A stretch of 64,000 bases of DNA. Source: an uncultured Lactococcus sp. (GTDB lineage Bacteria > Bacillota > Bacilli > Lactobacillales > Streptococcaceae). This document shows positions 37,856-46,567 of this stretch, in pieces; the first letter of the stretch is position 1; each line of letters begins with the position of its first letter. The stretch covers positions 62,001-126,000 of the forward strand of contig NZ_CAKPUG010000003.1 of NCBI RefSeq assembly GCF_934191625.1. Reading direction: 5' to 3'. The translations under genes were made by a program, and so were the position numbers. Under the pieces are notes generated by a model. It searched no databases and was not told the DNA's origin. It worked only from the letters and a program-made list of their open reading frames with translations.

Positions 37856-37879
37856 CATATCTCCTCACTGTTCCTTCAA

Positions 37880-38782
37880 CTAAAAATAAGTCTTTAAAAA
37901 ATTTTCCACTACTTCACGATATTTTTCTTTATCTACTTCGTAAGAACGCACATGTCGAGCGCCTTCTGCAATATAAATTTCCTTTGGACCTTGCGTTGCT
38001 TCGTAGTTTCGGTGCACCATTTCTATAGGAACAAAAGTATCCTTGTCTCCATGGATAAAGAGAAAGGGCTTCGTATTTTTATTTAATTGCGTAATTGATG
38101 ATGCTTCCTTCCAGCTGTAGCCCGCAAAAAGTTTGGACCAAAAAGAAAGGAGGTGAATTAGCGGAAATTGTGGCAAATGATAATCATGCTTTGCTTTATG
38201 AGCTAACTCGTTCCAAACCGTATCATAACCACAGTCTTCAATAAAACATTTAACATGTTCAGGCAAGTCTTCACCTGAAAGCATCATGGTTGCTGAAGCC
38301 CCCATCGAAATCCCGAACATTGCAATTTCACTTTTTGGTTTTTTCTCAATTATTTGTTTAATCCAGCCCATGTTATCTTTTCGGTCCAACCAGCCAAAAC
38401 CAATAAATTTTCCTGGACTTTTTGCGCCGGCACGATAGTCCGGCATGAGAACATTGTAACCCAACTCATGAAAGAGCCAACCAAAAGCACCATACCTATC
38501 TCGGACAGATTTATACCCATTAGCCAGCAAAATTGTCTTATTTGTCGGTTTTTCCGCTGGTAAATACCATGCCTTAAGCGTTAATTTATCGTGCGTCTGT
38601 AATTGCCACTCTTCTTTTTTAGCTTGCATGAATGCGTACCATTCAGGATAAAGAGGATCGTTGGTTTGCGGTTGTTGGATCCAAATGCTGCGATTTTTAT
38701 TTTCAATAAACATGAACAGTCCTATGCTAACAATAAGAACTAAAAAAACGAGAAACAGAACTAGTATTAAAAAAGTTAACAT
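37880..38782 (-). CDS. Membrane-anchored alpha/beta hydrolase
   Basis: A roughly 300-aa protein with an N-terminal membrane anchor (residues 1-25), then an alpha/beta-hydrolase domain. Nucleophile elbow GISMGAS (about residue 147-153), an oxyanion-side LANGYKSVRDR loop, the late acid in HGDKDTFVP and the catalytic His in GARHVRSY, matching the serine hydrolases of the YqkD/BAAT-like group. Substrate unknown. The ATG at 38782 has no ribosome site but lies exactly six bases behind a TATAAT hexamer, so the message is probably leaderless; the ATG two codons earlier overlaps the promoter. Confidence 0.85.
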   Translation of the reverse strand: MLTFLILVLFLVFLVLIVSIGLFMFIENKNRSIWIQQPQTNDPLYPEWYAFMQAKKEEWQLQTHDKLTLKAWYLPAEKPTNKTILLANGYKSVRDRYGAFGWLFHELGYNVLMPDYRAGAKSPGKFIGFGWLDRKDNMGWIKQIIEKKPKSEIAMFGISMGASATMMLSGEDLPEHVKCFIEDCGYDTVWNELAHKAKHDYHLPQFPLIHLLSFWSKLFAGYSWKEASSITQLNKNTKPFLFIHGDKDTFVPIEMVHRNYEATQGPKEIYIAEGARHVRSYEVDKEKYREVVENFLKTYF

Positions 38783-38788
38783 GAGCAT

Positions 38789-38794
38789 ATTATA
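38789..38794 (-). promoter_or_regulatory. Extended -10 promoter of the alpha/beta hydrolase gene
   Basis: Minus strand TGTTATAAT (hexamer 38789-38794). The -35 region is weak. Six bases later comes the ATG, so the transcript should begin at the start codon. Confidence 0.6.
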
Positions 38795-38833
38795 ACATGA
38801 CTTGCATGATAATTTTCCATGACTTCTTCTGCA

Positions 38834-38862
38834 TAAAAAAAGAGATCTTAAATCTCCTTTTT
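38834..38862 (-). terminator. Terminator at the end of the WxL operon
   Basis: Minus-strand AAAGGAGAT / ATCTCTTTT stem with a TTTTTTT tail, just behind the last WxL gene. Confidence 0.75.
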
Positions 38863-38866
38863 CTTC

Positions 38867-39976
38867 CTATTTATTACCTGGAACATCGGATAAAGTCCAT
38901 GTCAGTTCTCCTTTATATTTTGCAGTATATTGTTGAGTTACAGGTACATCAAGATAAAGTCCTTTTTTAGTTACACTCCCCCAGTTTTGACTGAGATTAA
39001 AAGTTCCGCCATTTGTTCCACTTGACTGACTTTGTACTAGGACATTACTTGCTGAAAGCATCGTACTGTTCATACCATCGGCACTAAAGAATAAAGTTCC
39101 AGATAGTGAATGACCGCCAGTTATTGGCGTGTTGGTAGCATCCACTTCGACTAAGGGTTGTGTTTCTTTTACAAACATTGTCCACCCTGTATTCTGACTA
39201 CTTTGTCTTGTATCTGTCACCACAAGATCTTGGTTATAATCAGGAAAATCAACTACATTACTGTTTTTAACTTTTAGCTGGCCAAAATCCATTGTGGATG
39301 GTGCACTAGTGAAATTTAAACTCCCTGTAAAGATTGTCACAACAACAGTTTTGGGAATACTTTTATCTGAGCTCGAAAAATTGTAAGTTACATCAATCTT
39401 GTCGTTAGATTGGGCATTTTTCAAGGCGGTAAAATATGCCGTCCCATCTTCTAAAGCTGCTGAACTGACTGTACCGTCAGAATGATAAGCTTTAGCTTGA
39501 GTATAATAATCAAGCTTTGCCTGATCACTGGTTGAACCAATCAAATGAGCAATATCCTGTCCCAATGTTACGGGATATGCATTAATTGCTCTCTGATGGT
39601 CCGAGGAGATAATTGCATCATCAGAGACCACGACAAGATGGGCTTGCGCTTTTTCATTTGTCGTTGACCACGTCACCGGAATATCAATATAATCTTTACC
39701 ACTTAGTCCAGCATTGGCAGTCGCTAAAGTATTTTCATCAAGCTTCAGCCCTGATAAGTCTTGTCCCTTCACTTCCATCAAAGTTTGAAGTTGGCTTTCA
39801 GTGAGCGCTTTAGCCACACTTTCTGAAAGAATAATGTTACCTGCAGTAAGTTTTTGAGTAATAGTTATCGTTGCCTTAGGTGTAATAACCGGTACTGCTG
39901 CGGACGCCTTATTAACGGCAAGCATACTTGGAAGAGTAACAGACAGAACTGCACCCATTATAAAAAGTCGTTTCAT
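38867..39976 (-). CDS. WxL-domain surface protein
   Basis: A 369-aa secreted protein: signal peptide (1-26, cleavage near KASAAVP), a roughly 160-residue N-terminal region with repeats of beta-rich character, and a C-terminal WxL domain (about 190-369). The proximal motif is GWTM rather than WxL; the distal one is LTWTLSDVPGN at the very end, the usual position. WxL domains bind peptidoglycan non-covalently. Last gene of the cluster, 15 bases after the 675-aa surface protein gene, with a good AGGAG site. Confidence 0.9.
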   Translation of the reverse strand: MKRLFIMGAVLSVTLPSMLAVNKASAAVPVITPKATITITQKLTAGNIILSESVAKALTESQLQTLMEVKGQDLSGLKLDENTLATANAGLSGKDYIDIPVTWSTTNEKAQAHLVVVSDDAIISSDHQRAINAYPVTLGQDIAHLIGSTSDQAKLDYYTQAKAYHSDGTVSSAALEDGTAYFTALKNAQSNDKIDVTYNFSSSDKSIPKTVVVTIFTGSLNFTSAPSTMDFGQLKVKNSNVVDFPDYNQDLVVTDTRQSSQNTGWTMFVKETQPLVEVDATNTPITGGHSLSGTLFFSADGMNSTMLSASNVLVQSQSSGTNGGTFNLSQNWGSVTKKGLYLDVPVTQQYTAKYKGELTWTLSDVPGNK

Positions 39977-39991
39977 TTTTCTCCTCTCTTC

Positions 39992-42019
39992 CTAAGCTGG
40001 TCCATCTGCGATAGTATATTTAAAGATACCAGACGGTGTTCCTGTTTGTGTCAATAGCGTATTTTTGGCTTTAATTTTTATCCCTGAAGTTTGTGGAGCA
40101 GTCAAAGTATAATTTTGCCCTGCATTCGCCATTGTAATAAAAGAAGGCAAACTTGTATCTGAAGTCACTGAGGCGATAGTCACAGCTAAGCCAGTTCCTA
40201 AAGGTTTATTATCAGCTGGATTAGCTGGATTACTCCAAAAATAGTCGATATTATCTGCAAAATTGTTCTGCATCATTGTGACCGAAAGATTAAAGTTTGG
40301 TGCTTGTCCTCGATCATCTCCTACAACTAAGGTTTGTTTCTCATTCCCATTAAGTAAATTAGACCACGAACCATCTGCTGGTGTACCATTGTTGTCATTG
40401 GGATTTAAGGAGATATTAAAACTTCTTGCCATAGAAGACTTACTGGTATTCATCCAATAACCTGTTGGTTGATACCAAGATATATATTTAGCATTTTTTA
40501 AAGCCGTCAAATCTGCCGCAGAATAATTATTTGGAGTTAAAGATGAGCTTGCTGTCGCTCCCAGTCCAGTTATTGTTCCTGTATTTTGCCTGTACCAAAT
40601 ATCATTACTTGTCAAGTTGTTCTGGTTGGGTGTTATTAAGTCCAATTGATTTGGGTCCAACGGAGCAGTTACAGTTGACGCATGTGTTCTCAGTCCATTC
40701 CCTGCTATTGTGAGCGGGAAATTGTTATTCCTATTCACTGTAGGATCAAATACCACACCACCTTGCGTATTCAAAACGAAAGCTTTCGGATCATTGAGCG
40801 TGATCCCACTGCCGACACCTGGTTCTCCCGTAACAAGACTTCCGGAAGTTCTTAGATTATTCAAAAGTACCGTTGCATCTTGTCCAATATTCCAACGAAT
40901 AACTTTCGTACCTTGAAATTCGTTTAGATTGATACTCCCTCCGCCTGTGGAGACGGCAAGCCTTGCACGGTTCCCAACATTTACAGTCCAGGAATTATTT
41001 GCAATCCACATAAACCAGCCTCCACTGTATCGTGAGGCTGTAGCAGCCGTTCCTCGAATATCAAAAGATGCATCATTACCGATATCCCAAACCATGGGGC
41101 CACTATTTCCATCATCATAATACATGGTATAGGTATCATTCAGATTCCAAACCATATGCGCGCCATCTGCGACTTTCATTGTATGCGAGTTATTGTTATA
41201 GGTGTAGTAGGGCTGATCATTCCCCCAGTTTTGGTTAAGCGTTGTTGTGCCTGAAGCGACTTCTACCCATTTTCCTCCTTGGATCCATTCACCTTGATTA
41301 TCCGCACCTTGCGTTCCTAAGACAGTCATACTGTTATCTTGTTGAATATTAAACTCGTTTGTACCATAAAACAGGATTTTTCCATTATCATTTCGGATGG
41401 GTTGTGCAGCATAGCGTGCTGTACCATTAGTTACCTTAACATCCTCATAGATAAAAGTTGGCGCTGAACCGCCTGTTCCCACAGATTGAAAAATACCGCC
41501 AGTAATATTGTTTGTAATCGATGCATTTTTCACTTTTAAAGAAGTAGATTCACTTACCCCCGTATTTGGTACACGAAATGGACCACGGATATAGCCCGCT
41601 CCAGCTCCACTTCCCAAACCAGGCGTTTGGTAATTAGTATCAGAATCTAAGTATAGTGTGTGCCCATTGCCATTTATGGATAAACTTTTCCCATTCACAA
41701 TGGAAACTCCATTATTAGTATTTCCGGTATTTGAATAGCCATATCCTCCAATGGAAGTCTCACCTTGGACATCGCCAACAATATTAAAGAAAATCGTATT
41801 ATTGGAAGCAGATGTGGGTGTAACGGACTGGTAGGTATCCAACATATCTTTCCAACTGTTCGTACTGTAATATGTCGCGCCTGCAGTTCCTGTAACTGCA
41901 CCAGAAGTATCTATATTTCCCGTCAATACTGCGGCATCAGCTTTCCCTCCTACTACTGTTAAGGCCAAAATCGTACCCGCTATCAAAAGTGGAGTTATAT
42001 ATTTTTTATTTATTTTCAT
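39992..42019 (-). CDS. Large secreted WxL-cluster surface protein with beta-helix-like core
   Basis: A 675-aa secreted protein with a signal peptide (1-29, KADAA). The central part (about 60-480) is rich in Asn/Gly/Thr with repeated short strands (FNIVGDVQGETSIGG, KSLSINGNGHTLYLD, FDIRG), the look of a right-handed beta-helix or pectate-lyase-like adhesin. The C-terminus ends IFKYTIADGPA, which can be aligned with the distal WxL motif (LTWTLSDxPG) with Tyr for Trp. It is the CscC-type large member of the cluster. Ligand unknown. It lies between the 189-aa variant and a canonical WxL protein. Confidence 0.75.
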   Translation of the reverse strand: MKINKKYITPLLIAGTILALTVVGGKADAAVLTGNIDTSGAVTGTAGATYYSTNSWKDMLDTYQSVTPTSASNNTIFFNIVGDVQGETSIGGYGYSNTGNTNNGVSIVNGKSLSINGNGHTLYLDSDTNYQTPGLGSGAGAGYIRGPFRVPNTGVSESTSLKVKNASITNNITGGIFQSVGTGGSAPTFIYEDVKVTNGTARYAAQPIRNDNGKILFYGTNEFNIQQDNSMTVLGTQGADNQGEWIQGGKWVEVASGTTTLNQNWGNDQPYYTYNNNSHTMKVADGAHMVWNLNDTYTMYYDDGNSGPMVWDIGNDASFDIRGTAATASRYSGGWFMWIANNSWTVNVGNRARLAVSTGGGSINLNEFQGTKVIRWNIGQDATVLLNNLRTSGSLVTGEPGVGSGITLNDPKAFVLNTQGGVVFDPTVNRNNNFPLTIAGNGLRTHASTVTAPLDPNQLDLITPNQNNLTSNDIWYRQNTGTITGLGATASSSLTPNNYSAADLTALKNAKYISWYQPTGYWMNTSKSSMARSFNISLNPNDNNGTPADGSWSNLLNGNEKQTLVVGDDRGQAPNFNLSVTMMQNNFADNIDYFWSNPANPADNKPLGTGLAVTIASVTSDTSLPSFITMANAGQNYTLTAPQTSGIKIKAKNTLLTQTGTPSGIFKYTIADGPA

Positions 42020-42031
42020 AAAATCATTTCC

Positions 42032-42601
42032 TTATAAACCTTGTACGAGTGTATTAGTAAGTATTGCTTGGTAAGCTCCGGGTTTTATCGTTTGAGTTGT
42101 ATCTAACTCAATTTCAGCAGTTACAGCTCCGCTACTTTGATTTCCTTGCGAATTTGTTTGCCCAGTCAAAACACGCCCCGCTTGGCCCAAAATATTGACC
42201 GCATTACTCCCTTTAATCGTACCCGAAGCATTGTCAGCAACAGTAATCTTGAAGAATTTCAGTGGCAACGTTGTTGCTTTACCATCAATAGTCCCTGTGA
42301 AATCACTAATTTTCTGTTGCAAATTATAACCGTTGGAATTTCCAGTTATATTAACAATACTATAAGGAACTGTACCTCCTGTCGTTATAGAACCTTTTGT
42401 AGAAGCCTCCGTGTTCGCAAAGTTAAAGTCTGGAGCATGGGTAAGGTAGAGGTTATCAGTCGTTGGGGCCGTAACCGTAATATAGGTACTTGCACTGCCA
42501 TTATCCTTATCTATCTCTGTATCCGCCTGAACGCTATATTGTTGCCAAATAGTACTGGTCAGCAAGGAAATTAGGATGATAATTCTCATTTTCCCCTTCA
42601 T
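42032..42601 (-). CDS. Secreted WxL-like protein with both Trp motifs altered
   Basis: A 189-aa secreted protein with a signal peptide (about 1-25). The mature part follows the WxL plan: LTHAPDFNFANTEAS where WxL domains have the S-xxDFGxxxIS strand, then NSNGYNLQQKISDF where GWxL is expected and GAYQAILTNTLVQGL where the terminal (L/I)TWTL lies. So Y-x-L and N-x-L stand in for both W-x-L motifs. I choose the ATG at 42601, which shares ATGA with the stop codon of the preceding gene; the longer frame reads into that gene. Cell-wall binding cannot be assumed. Confidence 0.72.
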   Translation of the reverse strand: MKGKMRIIILISLLTSTIWQQYSVQADTEIDKDNGSASTYITVTAPTTDNLYLTHAPDFNFANTEASTKGSITTGGTVPYSIVNITGNSNGYNLQQKISDFTGTIDGKATTLPLKFFKITVADNASGTIKGSNAVNILGQAGRVLTGQTNSQGNQSSGAVTAEIELDTTQTIKPGAYQAILTNTLVQGL

Positions 42602-43626
42602 TTTTTTCCCTTTCTTTTCTTTGTTCCATAAATTATTATTCCTAATGCTCCTATTACTAAAACAGCTAAACAAAGCACTATCAATAGAAAGCTTTTATTT
42701 TTTTGTGGTTCAAGTTCTGATGTAACCTGGACTTCTCCTTTATCATCAACTTTAAGAAGATAAGTCTCTTTTAAAGTTTTATCTTCTTTAGTAGCTTTAA
42801 TACTTAGCTCATATACATTTCCTTTTTTTAATTCTTTTTTTACATTTAATGGCAAGTCAATTTTGGCATAGGGAACAATCGTTCCTGAGCTATAATCTAA
42901 ACTTGAGTATAACGTGCCTTTTTGATCCTTTATCGTTGCTTGAAGTTTTATTTTTTCTTGCAGCGTATCTTTGTAATTTTGAAGCTTAATGGACTGCTCA
43001 TCTGTTTTCAAATCACCAGCAGATAAGGAAAGTGAAATAGAGCTATCTTGCTTACCCGACTGAAGAATCAACGCAAAAGCAGAGCTATATATGTTCACTA
43101 AGCTTTGCCCTCTTTCTTCCTCTGTAGCACGACGCGTAACGTTGATTCCTCCTATTGAAATTTTGTTCTTCCAAGTATTGGGAATCTTAATCTTGATGGG
43201 TATTTTTTTAGTTTCTCCCGCTTGTAAAACAATCGTTTTACTGCCTGGATTCTGGCTATCCCCAATGAAAATATTATTATAAAAATCGAACAGTTTTGGA
43301 TTGGAAAGATACTTGTGAGCTTCCTCTTCTTTTAAACTATAATCTATTACGAAGTTAGGATTTGTTACAGCTTGATTTGAAGTAATATCAAAGGTATTTT
43401 TCTTCTTGCCATTATTTATCTGAATTTCTAAATTAATTTCTTCACCAGGTTGAACATCAAGCCACCAATAACCTGTTTTATCATTTGTCTGGTGTTTTTC
43501 CAGTATTGGACGTGCAGAAAAATCTGCTCCACCAATATCTTGAGCGCTGGCACTTTTACCACTTGTTATCAAGCATAGAAATGTTACAAAAAACAAAAGC
43601 GAATATGTTATATACTTTTTCTGCAT
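42598..43626 (-). CDS. WxL-interacting membrane protein (DUF916/DUF3324)
   Basis: A 342-aa protein: signal peptide (1-28), DUF916 domain (about 33-150, with WWLDVQPGEEINLEIQINN), DUF3324 domain (about 160-300), one membrane helix (about 314-336) and a short basic tail (GTKKRKGKK). Such WxLIP/CscA proteins bind WxL proteins at the membrane and connect them to peptidoglycan. It shares its stop codon with the start of the WxL-like variant, suggesting these two are partners. Confidence 0.88.
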   Translation of the reverse strand: MQKKYITYSLLFFVTFLCLITSGKSASAQDIGGADFSARPILEKHQTNDKTGYWWLDVQPGEEINLEIQINNGKKKNTFDITSNQAVTNPNFVIDYSLKEEEAHKYLSNPKLFDFYNNIFIGDSQNPGSKTIVLQAGETKKIPIKIKIPNTWKNKISIGGINVTRRATEEERGQSLVNIYSSAFALILQSGKQDSSISLSLSAGDLKTDEQSIKLQNYKDTLQEKIKLQATIKDQKGTLYSSLDYSSGTIVPYAKIDLPLNVKKELKKGNVYELSIKATKEDKTLKETYLLKVDDKGEVQVTSELEPQKNKSFLLIVLCLAVLVIGALGIIIYGTKKRKGKK

Positions 43627-43689
43627 TTATTTCACCTCTCTTCTAACATTCCAGCTAGAATATAAAGTTTCAATAATAGCCGATAATTT

Positions 43690-44820
43690 TTAGTTTTCAT
43701 TTTCTTTTTCATTTAATTTTTGTTCAAGCTCAGCAATACGTGCAGCTTTTTCATCTTCTTCTTTCTTACGACGTTTCCACAGGATAAAGAAGAGGATAAA
43801 GATTAGAAGTAAGAGAATCAGAGCAAAAATTAACCACTTCATCCAAGAATTATCTTCTTTTATAGTTACATCTTTTTTATTAAGCTCACGCGCTCTATCA
43901 GCTGCGATTTCAAAATCTTTTGAGAAAGTCCATTCGTACTTATATCGTGTTTCATTTCCTTTGTCGTCTTTAACAAGATATTTTCCATTCTCATCTTTTT
44001 GACCATGCACTAGCATTTTGATTTGATATTTACCTGCTTGTAATTTTTCCCCATTTAGAGAAATAGGATAATCAAAATTAGAGTTTGGCGCCATCTGCAT
44101 CATTTCTTTACTTGATTTGTACTCAATTTTCGGATTATCCAGCCCCTTGACTGTTGCTGATAACTGCATTTGATTGAGATAACCCATCGTCGGATTTTGT
44201 AAATTAGCATTGATGACATTACGATAATTTACTTGATCAGGAGAAACTTTTGTCAGTTTCAAATCTGGCTTTACTTTATCTTGAGATTGGCTCATTAAAA
44301 GTGCAACTACATAGGCATATTCATTTTGAATACTGATTCCCTTAGTGTCTTTAGTTTTCTCCTCATTTGACTTTTCTTTGTAAGTCAATCCGCCAGCCAT
44401 ATAACCTTTAAACACTGAATTTGGCATCTTCGCATTGATTTTTACGGTCTTAGTGGTTTTTGGTGCTAAGACAATTTCTTTATCTAGCTTGACATAATCC
44501 TTCATGTTATATTTTAATGAAGCATCGGGCTTGATTTTATTGGGCGAATATTCTACGACGCCATTTAAATTGGTGGTTGCACTTGCTAAACCTTGCTCGA
44601 CAGTGACAGTTTTGTCCGTTGAGTTACTCAATTCCACCGTAAGTGCCTGTTCTTGACCAGGTGACATAAGTAAATCAAAATAGGATGCCTTGCTGGCTTG
44701 ATTTTCTGGAAGAATTGCTTTTACGCTAAAGTTAAACTGATTGGCAAAAGCTGGTTTCCCGAAGACAATTACCCCCGTCAGTGCAACTGTAAGAGCGACC
44801 CATTTTTTTAAGTTTTTCAT
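43690..44820 (-). CDS. WxL-interacting membrane protein (DUF916/DUF3324), second copy
   Basis: A 376-aa protein: signal peptide (1-26), DUF916 (about 30-150, with YFDLLMSPGQEQALTVELSN), DUF3324 (about 160-300), one membrane helix (about 328-350) and a charged cytoplasmic tail with a Glu/Lys coiled coil. It is the CscA-type partner for the WxL proteins encoded just upstream. It is more canonical than the copy at 42598-43626. It begins 186 bases after the last of three tandem WxL genes; a strong hairpin lies in that gap. Confidence 0.88.
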   Translation of the reverse strand: MKNLKKWVALTVALTGVIVFGKPAFANQFNFSVKAILPENQASKASYFDLLMSPGQEQALTVELSNSTDKTVTVEQGLASATTNLNGVVEYSPNKIKPDASLKYNMKDYVKLDKEIVLAPKTTKTVKINAKMPNSVFKGYMAGGLTYKEKSNEEKTKDTKGISIQNEYAYVVALLMSQSQDKVKPDLKLTKVSPDQVNYRNVINANLQNPTMGYLNQMQLSATVKGLDNPKIEYKSSKEMMQMAPNSNFDYPISLNGEKLQAGKYQIKMLVHGQKDENGKYLVKDDKGNETRYKYEWTFSKDFEIAADRARELNKKDVTIKEDNSWMKWLIFALILLLLIFILFFILWKRRKKEEDEKAARIAELEQKLNEKENEN

Positions 44821-44879
44821 TTTTGTATAACCTCGATTATGATATTTTGAAGATGAATAATAAATTATAAATAATGCCT

Positions 44880-44907
44880 TATTTCCCTCTCGAAAGAGAA
44901 GGAAATA
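44880..44907. repeat. Intercistronic hairpin between WxL genes and the WxLIP gene
   Basis: TATTTCC-c-TCTC-GAAA-GAGA-a-GGAAATA: a 28-base inverted repeat with one mismatched pair and a GAAA (or TTTC) loop. No T run follows on the minus strand, so it is more likely an mRNA processing or stability element than a full terminator. Confidence 0.6.
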
Positions 44908-45006
44908 TAATTTTTTGAAAAATTTACAATGATGTGAGTTTCGCTTTTACTTGATAAGTATCTTCCCTTGTGCTTTCACATAAAAGACGCTCATAAAGTT
45001 AAAAAA

Positions 45007-45720
45007 TTAATTAGCTGGAGTATCTGTCAATGTCCATGTCAGAGTTGATTTATAGGTATCAGCTAATTTGGTTGTTTTACCTGGGACAGCCAATGAAACC
45101 GAAGAGGCTTTAGTTGTATCATCACCCCACACAAGCAAGTTTGTACCTGCTCCCTTTCCAGCAGTAGCACCAAGAATTGTTCCTGAAGAAGCTCCCGGTG
45201 TTAAGGTTACAGAAGCTACAGATTGGTCTGCTGCTGCATCTGAAGCCGAAACTATATGACCATTTTCAAGTTTCAAAGTAGCCCCACTCAATACTGAACC
45301 AGTTCCCGTTTTACCATTTGTAAATTCTGAGGCTTGGAGAGAGAGAGACCAACCCGCAAGTGTACCACGATTGTCTGTAACTTGGACCCAGTTCGGACGA
45401 GTTGTTTTATCCGTAAGTGTGGTTGCTGCTGCAAAATATGTTTTATCAGCAGAAGTAATTTCTTGCGTACCAAAATTAAAATTTGACGCATAGTCAATTG
45501 AAAGGGGACCATCAGTACCAGGATTCTTTGGACCTTCAGGGTCAACTGTAATCCCTGGGTTACCTGGATCAACTGGATTTGTTGGGCCAGTTGCTGGTGT
45601 ATATGTAATTGTACTTTCAGAATTATATACTCCTCCATCGGCCGCAAAGACTGTTGATGCTCCAGTTGATGAAGCAATTAAAGCGAGTGTTGCGAGAGAA
45701 ATTATTTTTTTAGTTTTCAT
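45007..45720 (-). CDS. WxL-domain surface protein
   Basis: A 237-aa protein: signal peptide (1-26, VFAADGG), a short Pro/Gly-rich stretch (PTNPVDPGNPG, about 42-70), then the WxL domain starting at LSIDYASNFNFGTQEI. Motif 1 is AGWSLSL, motif 2 LTWTLTDTPAN at the C-terminus. Non-covalent peptidoglycan binding is the family role. Third of three tandem paralogues (with 45756-46541 and 46568-47389), all of one design. Confidence 0.93.
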   Translation of the reverse strand: MKTKKIISLATLALIASSTGASTVFAADGGVYNSESTITYTPATGPTNPVDPGNPGITVDPEGPKNPGTDGPLSIDYASNFNFGTQEITSADKTYFAAATTLTDKTTRPNWVQVTDNRGTLAGWSLSLQASEFTNGKTGTGSVLSGATLKLENGHIVSASDAAADQSVASVTLTPGASSGTILGATAGKGAGTNLLVWGDDTTKASSVSLAVPGKTTKLADTYKSTLTWTLTDTPAN

Positions 45721-45755
45721 ATTGATTTTCCTTATTATTTATTTTTGTTTGATTT

Positions 45756-46541
45756 TCAGCCATTCTGAGGAAGCTCAGAAAGAATCCAGTTCAGTTGTGT
45801 TGTATAAGAAGCTGCATCTTTAACCGTTTTTCCAGGAACAAAGAGTTGGATATCCTTACTAAAGTTCTCTTTTACGCTTTTTTCAGCTTGGTTCAGTGTA
45901 TCTTGTACCACAAGATTATTGCCCCATCGGATAATCCATGTACCGGCACCAGCACCTTTTTCTGCTGTGGCAACTACTGTCTCTTTTTCGGGAACAAGAT
46001 CAACTATTTCTTGTGCAGTTGGCGGTGCATCCTCGTTCAAGGAGACCGCGTTGGGATTAACTAGCGAAAGCATTGCCCCTTCTAAAATAGGATGTTTGGC
46101 AGCTGAATCCTCCTGATGAAACTGAGCTACTTCCCGAACCTTTAAAGTCCAACCTGCTGTAGTTCCGCGATTATCTGTAACTTGGATATAATTTGGTGTT
46201 TCCAATGTCGAGTCTGTATATTTTTGCGACTTTGCATAATAGATTTTATCTTGAGTGGAAATATTATTAATTCCAAAATCAAATGACGAAGCATAATCTA
46301 TAGATAAAGGTCCTGACGTCCCTGGTGGAGGTGTCACTCCGCCCGGCCAAACAGGAGAAACAGGCTTACCTGGTTCTTCTGGTCCTGGATTGACAGGAGG
46401 CGTTATCTCGTTTCCAGCAACAAATCCCACTTGACCAAAAGATTGATAATTTACAGATTCTGCTGTAATACTTTCTGAAGAAATAAGGCAGACTGTCGCA
46501 GCCAGAATCAAGCTTGTACTATATACGAGTTCTTTTTTCAT
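45756..46541 (-). CDS. WxL-domain surface protein
   Basis: A 261-aa protein: signal peptide (1-27), the YQSFGQVGFVAG segment, a Pro-rich spacer (PPVNPGPEEPGKPVSPVWPG, about 48-72), then the WxL domain with SIDYASSFDFGINNIS, motif 1 GWTLKV and motif 2 LNWILSELPQN. Close relative of the 230-residue-class protein at 49303-49977 (shared GTWIIRWGN and VPGKTVKDAASY-type segments) and of its two tandem neighbours. Confidence 0.93.
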   Translation of the reverse strand: MKKELVYSTSLILAATVCLISSESITAESVNYQSFGQVGFVAGNEITPPVNPGPEEPGKPVSPVWPGGVTPPPGTSGPLSIDYASSFDFGINNISTQDKIYYAKSQKYTDSTLETPNYIQVTDNRGTTAGWTLKVREVAQFHQEDSAAKHPILEGAMLSLVNPNAVSLNEDAPPTAQEIVDLVPEKETVVATAEKGAGAGTWIIRWGNNLVVQDTLNQAEKSVKENFSKDIQLFVPGKTVKDAASYTTQLNWILSELPQNG

Positions 46542-46567
46542 TCTACCTGCCTTTCATTACCCAGGCT

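Noticed and set aside
42602..42673. Longer form of the WxL-like protein starting inside the WxLIP gene
   Set aside because: The extension is antiparallel to no signal sequence logic: a true signal peptide begins only at the ATG at 42601, which overlaps the preceding stop as ATGA.
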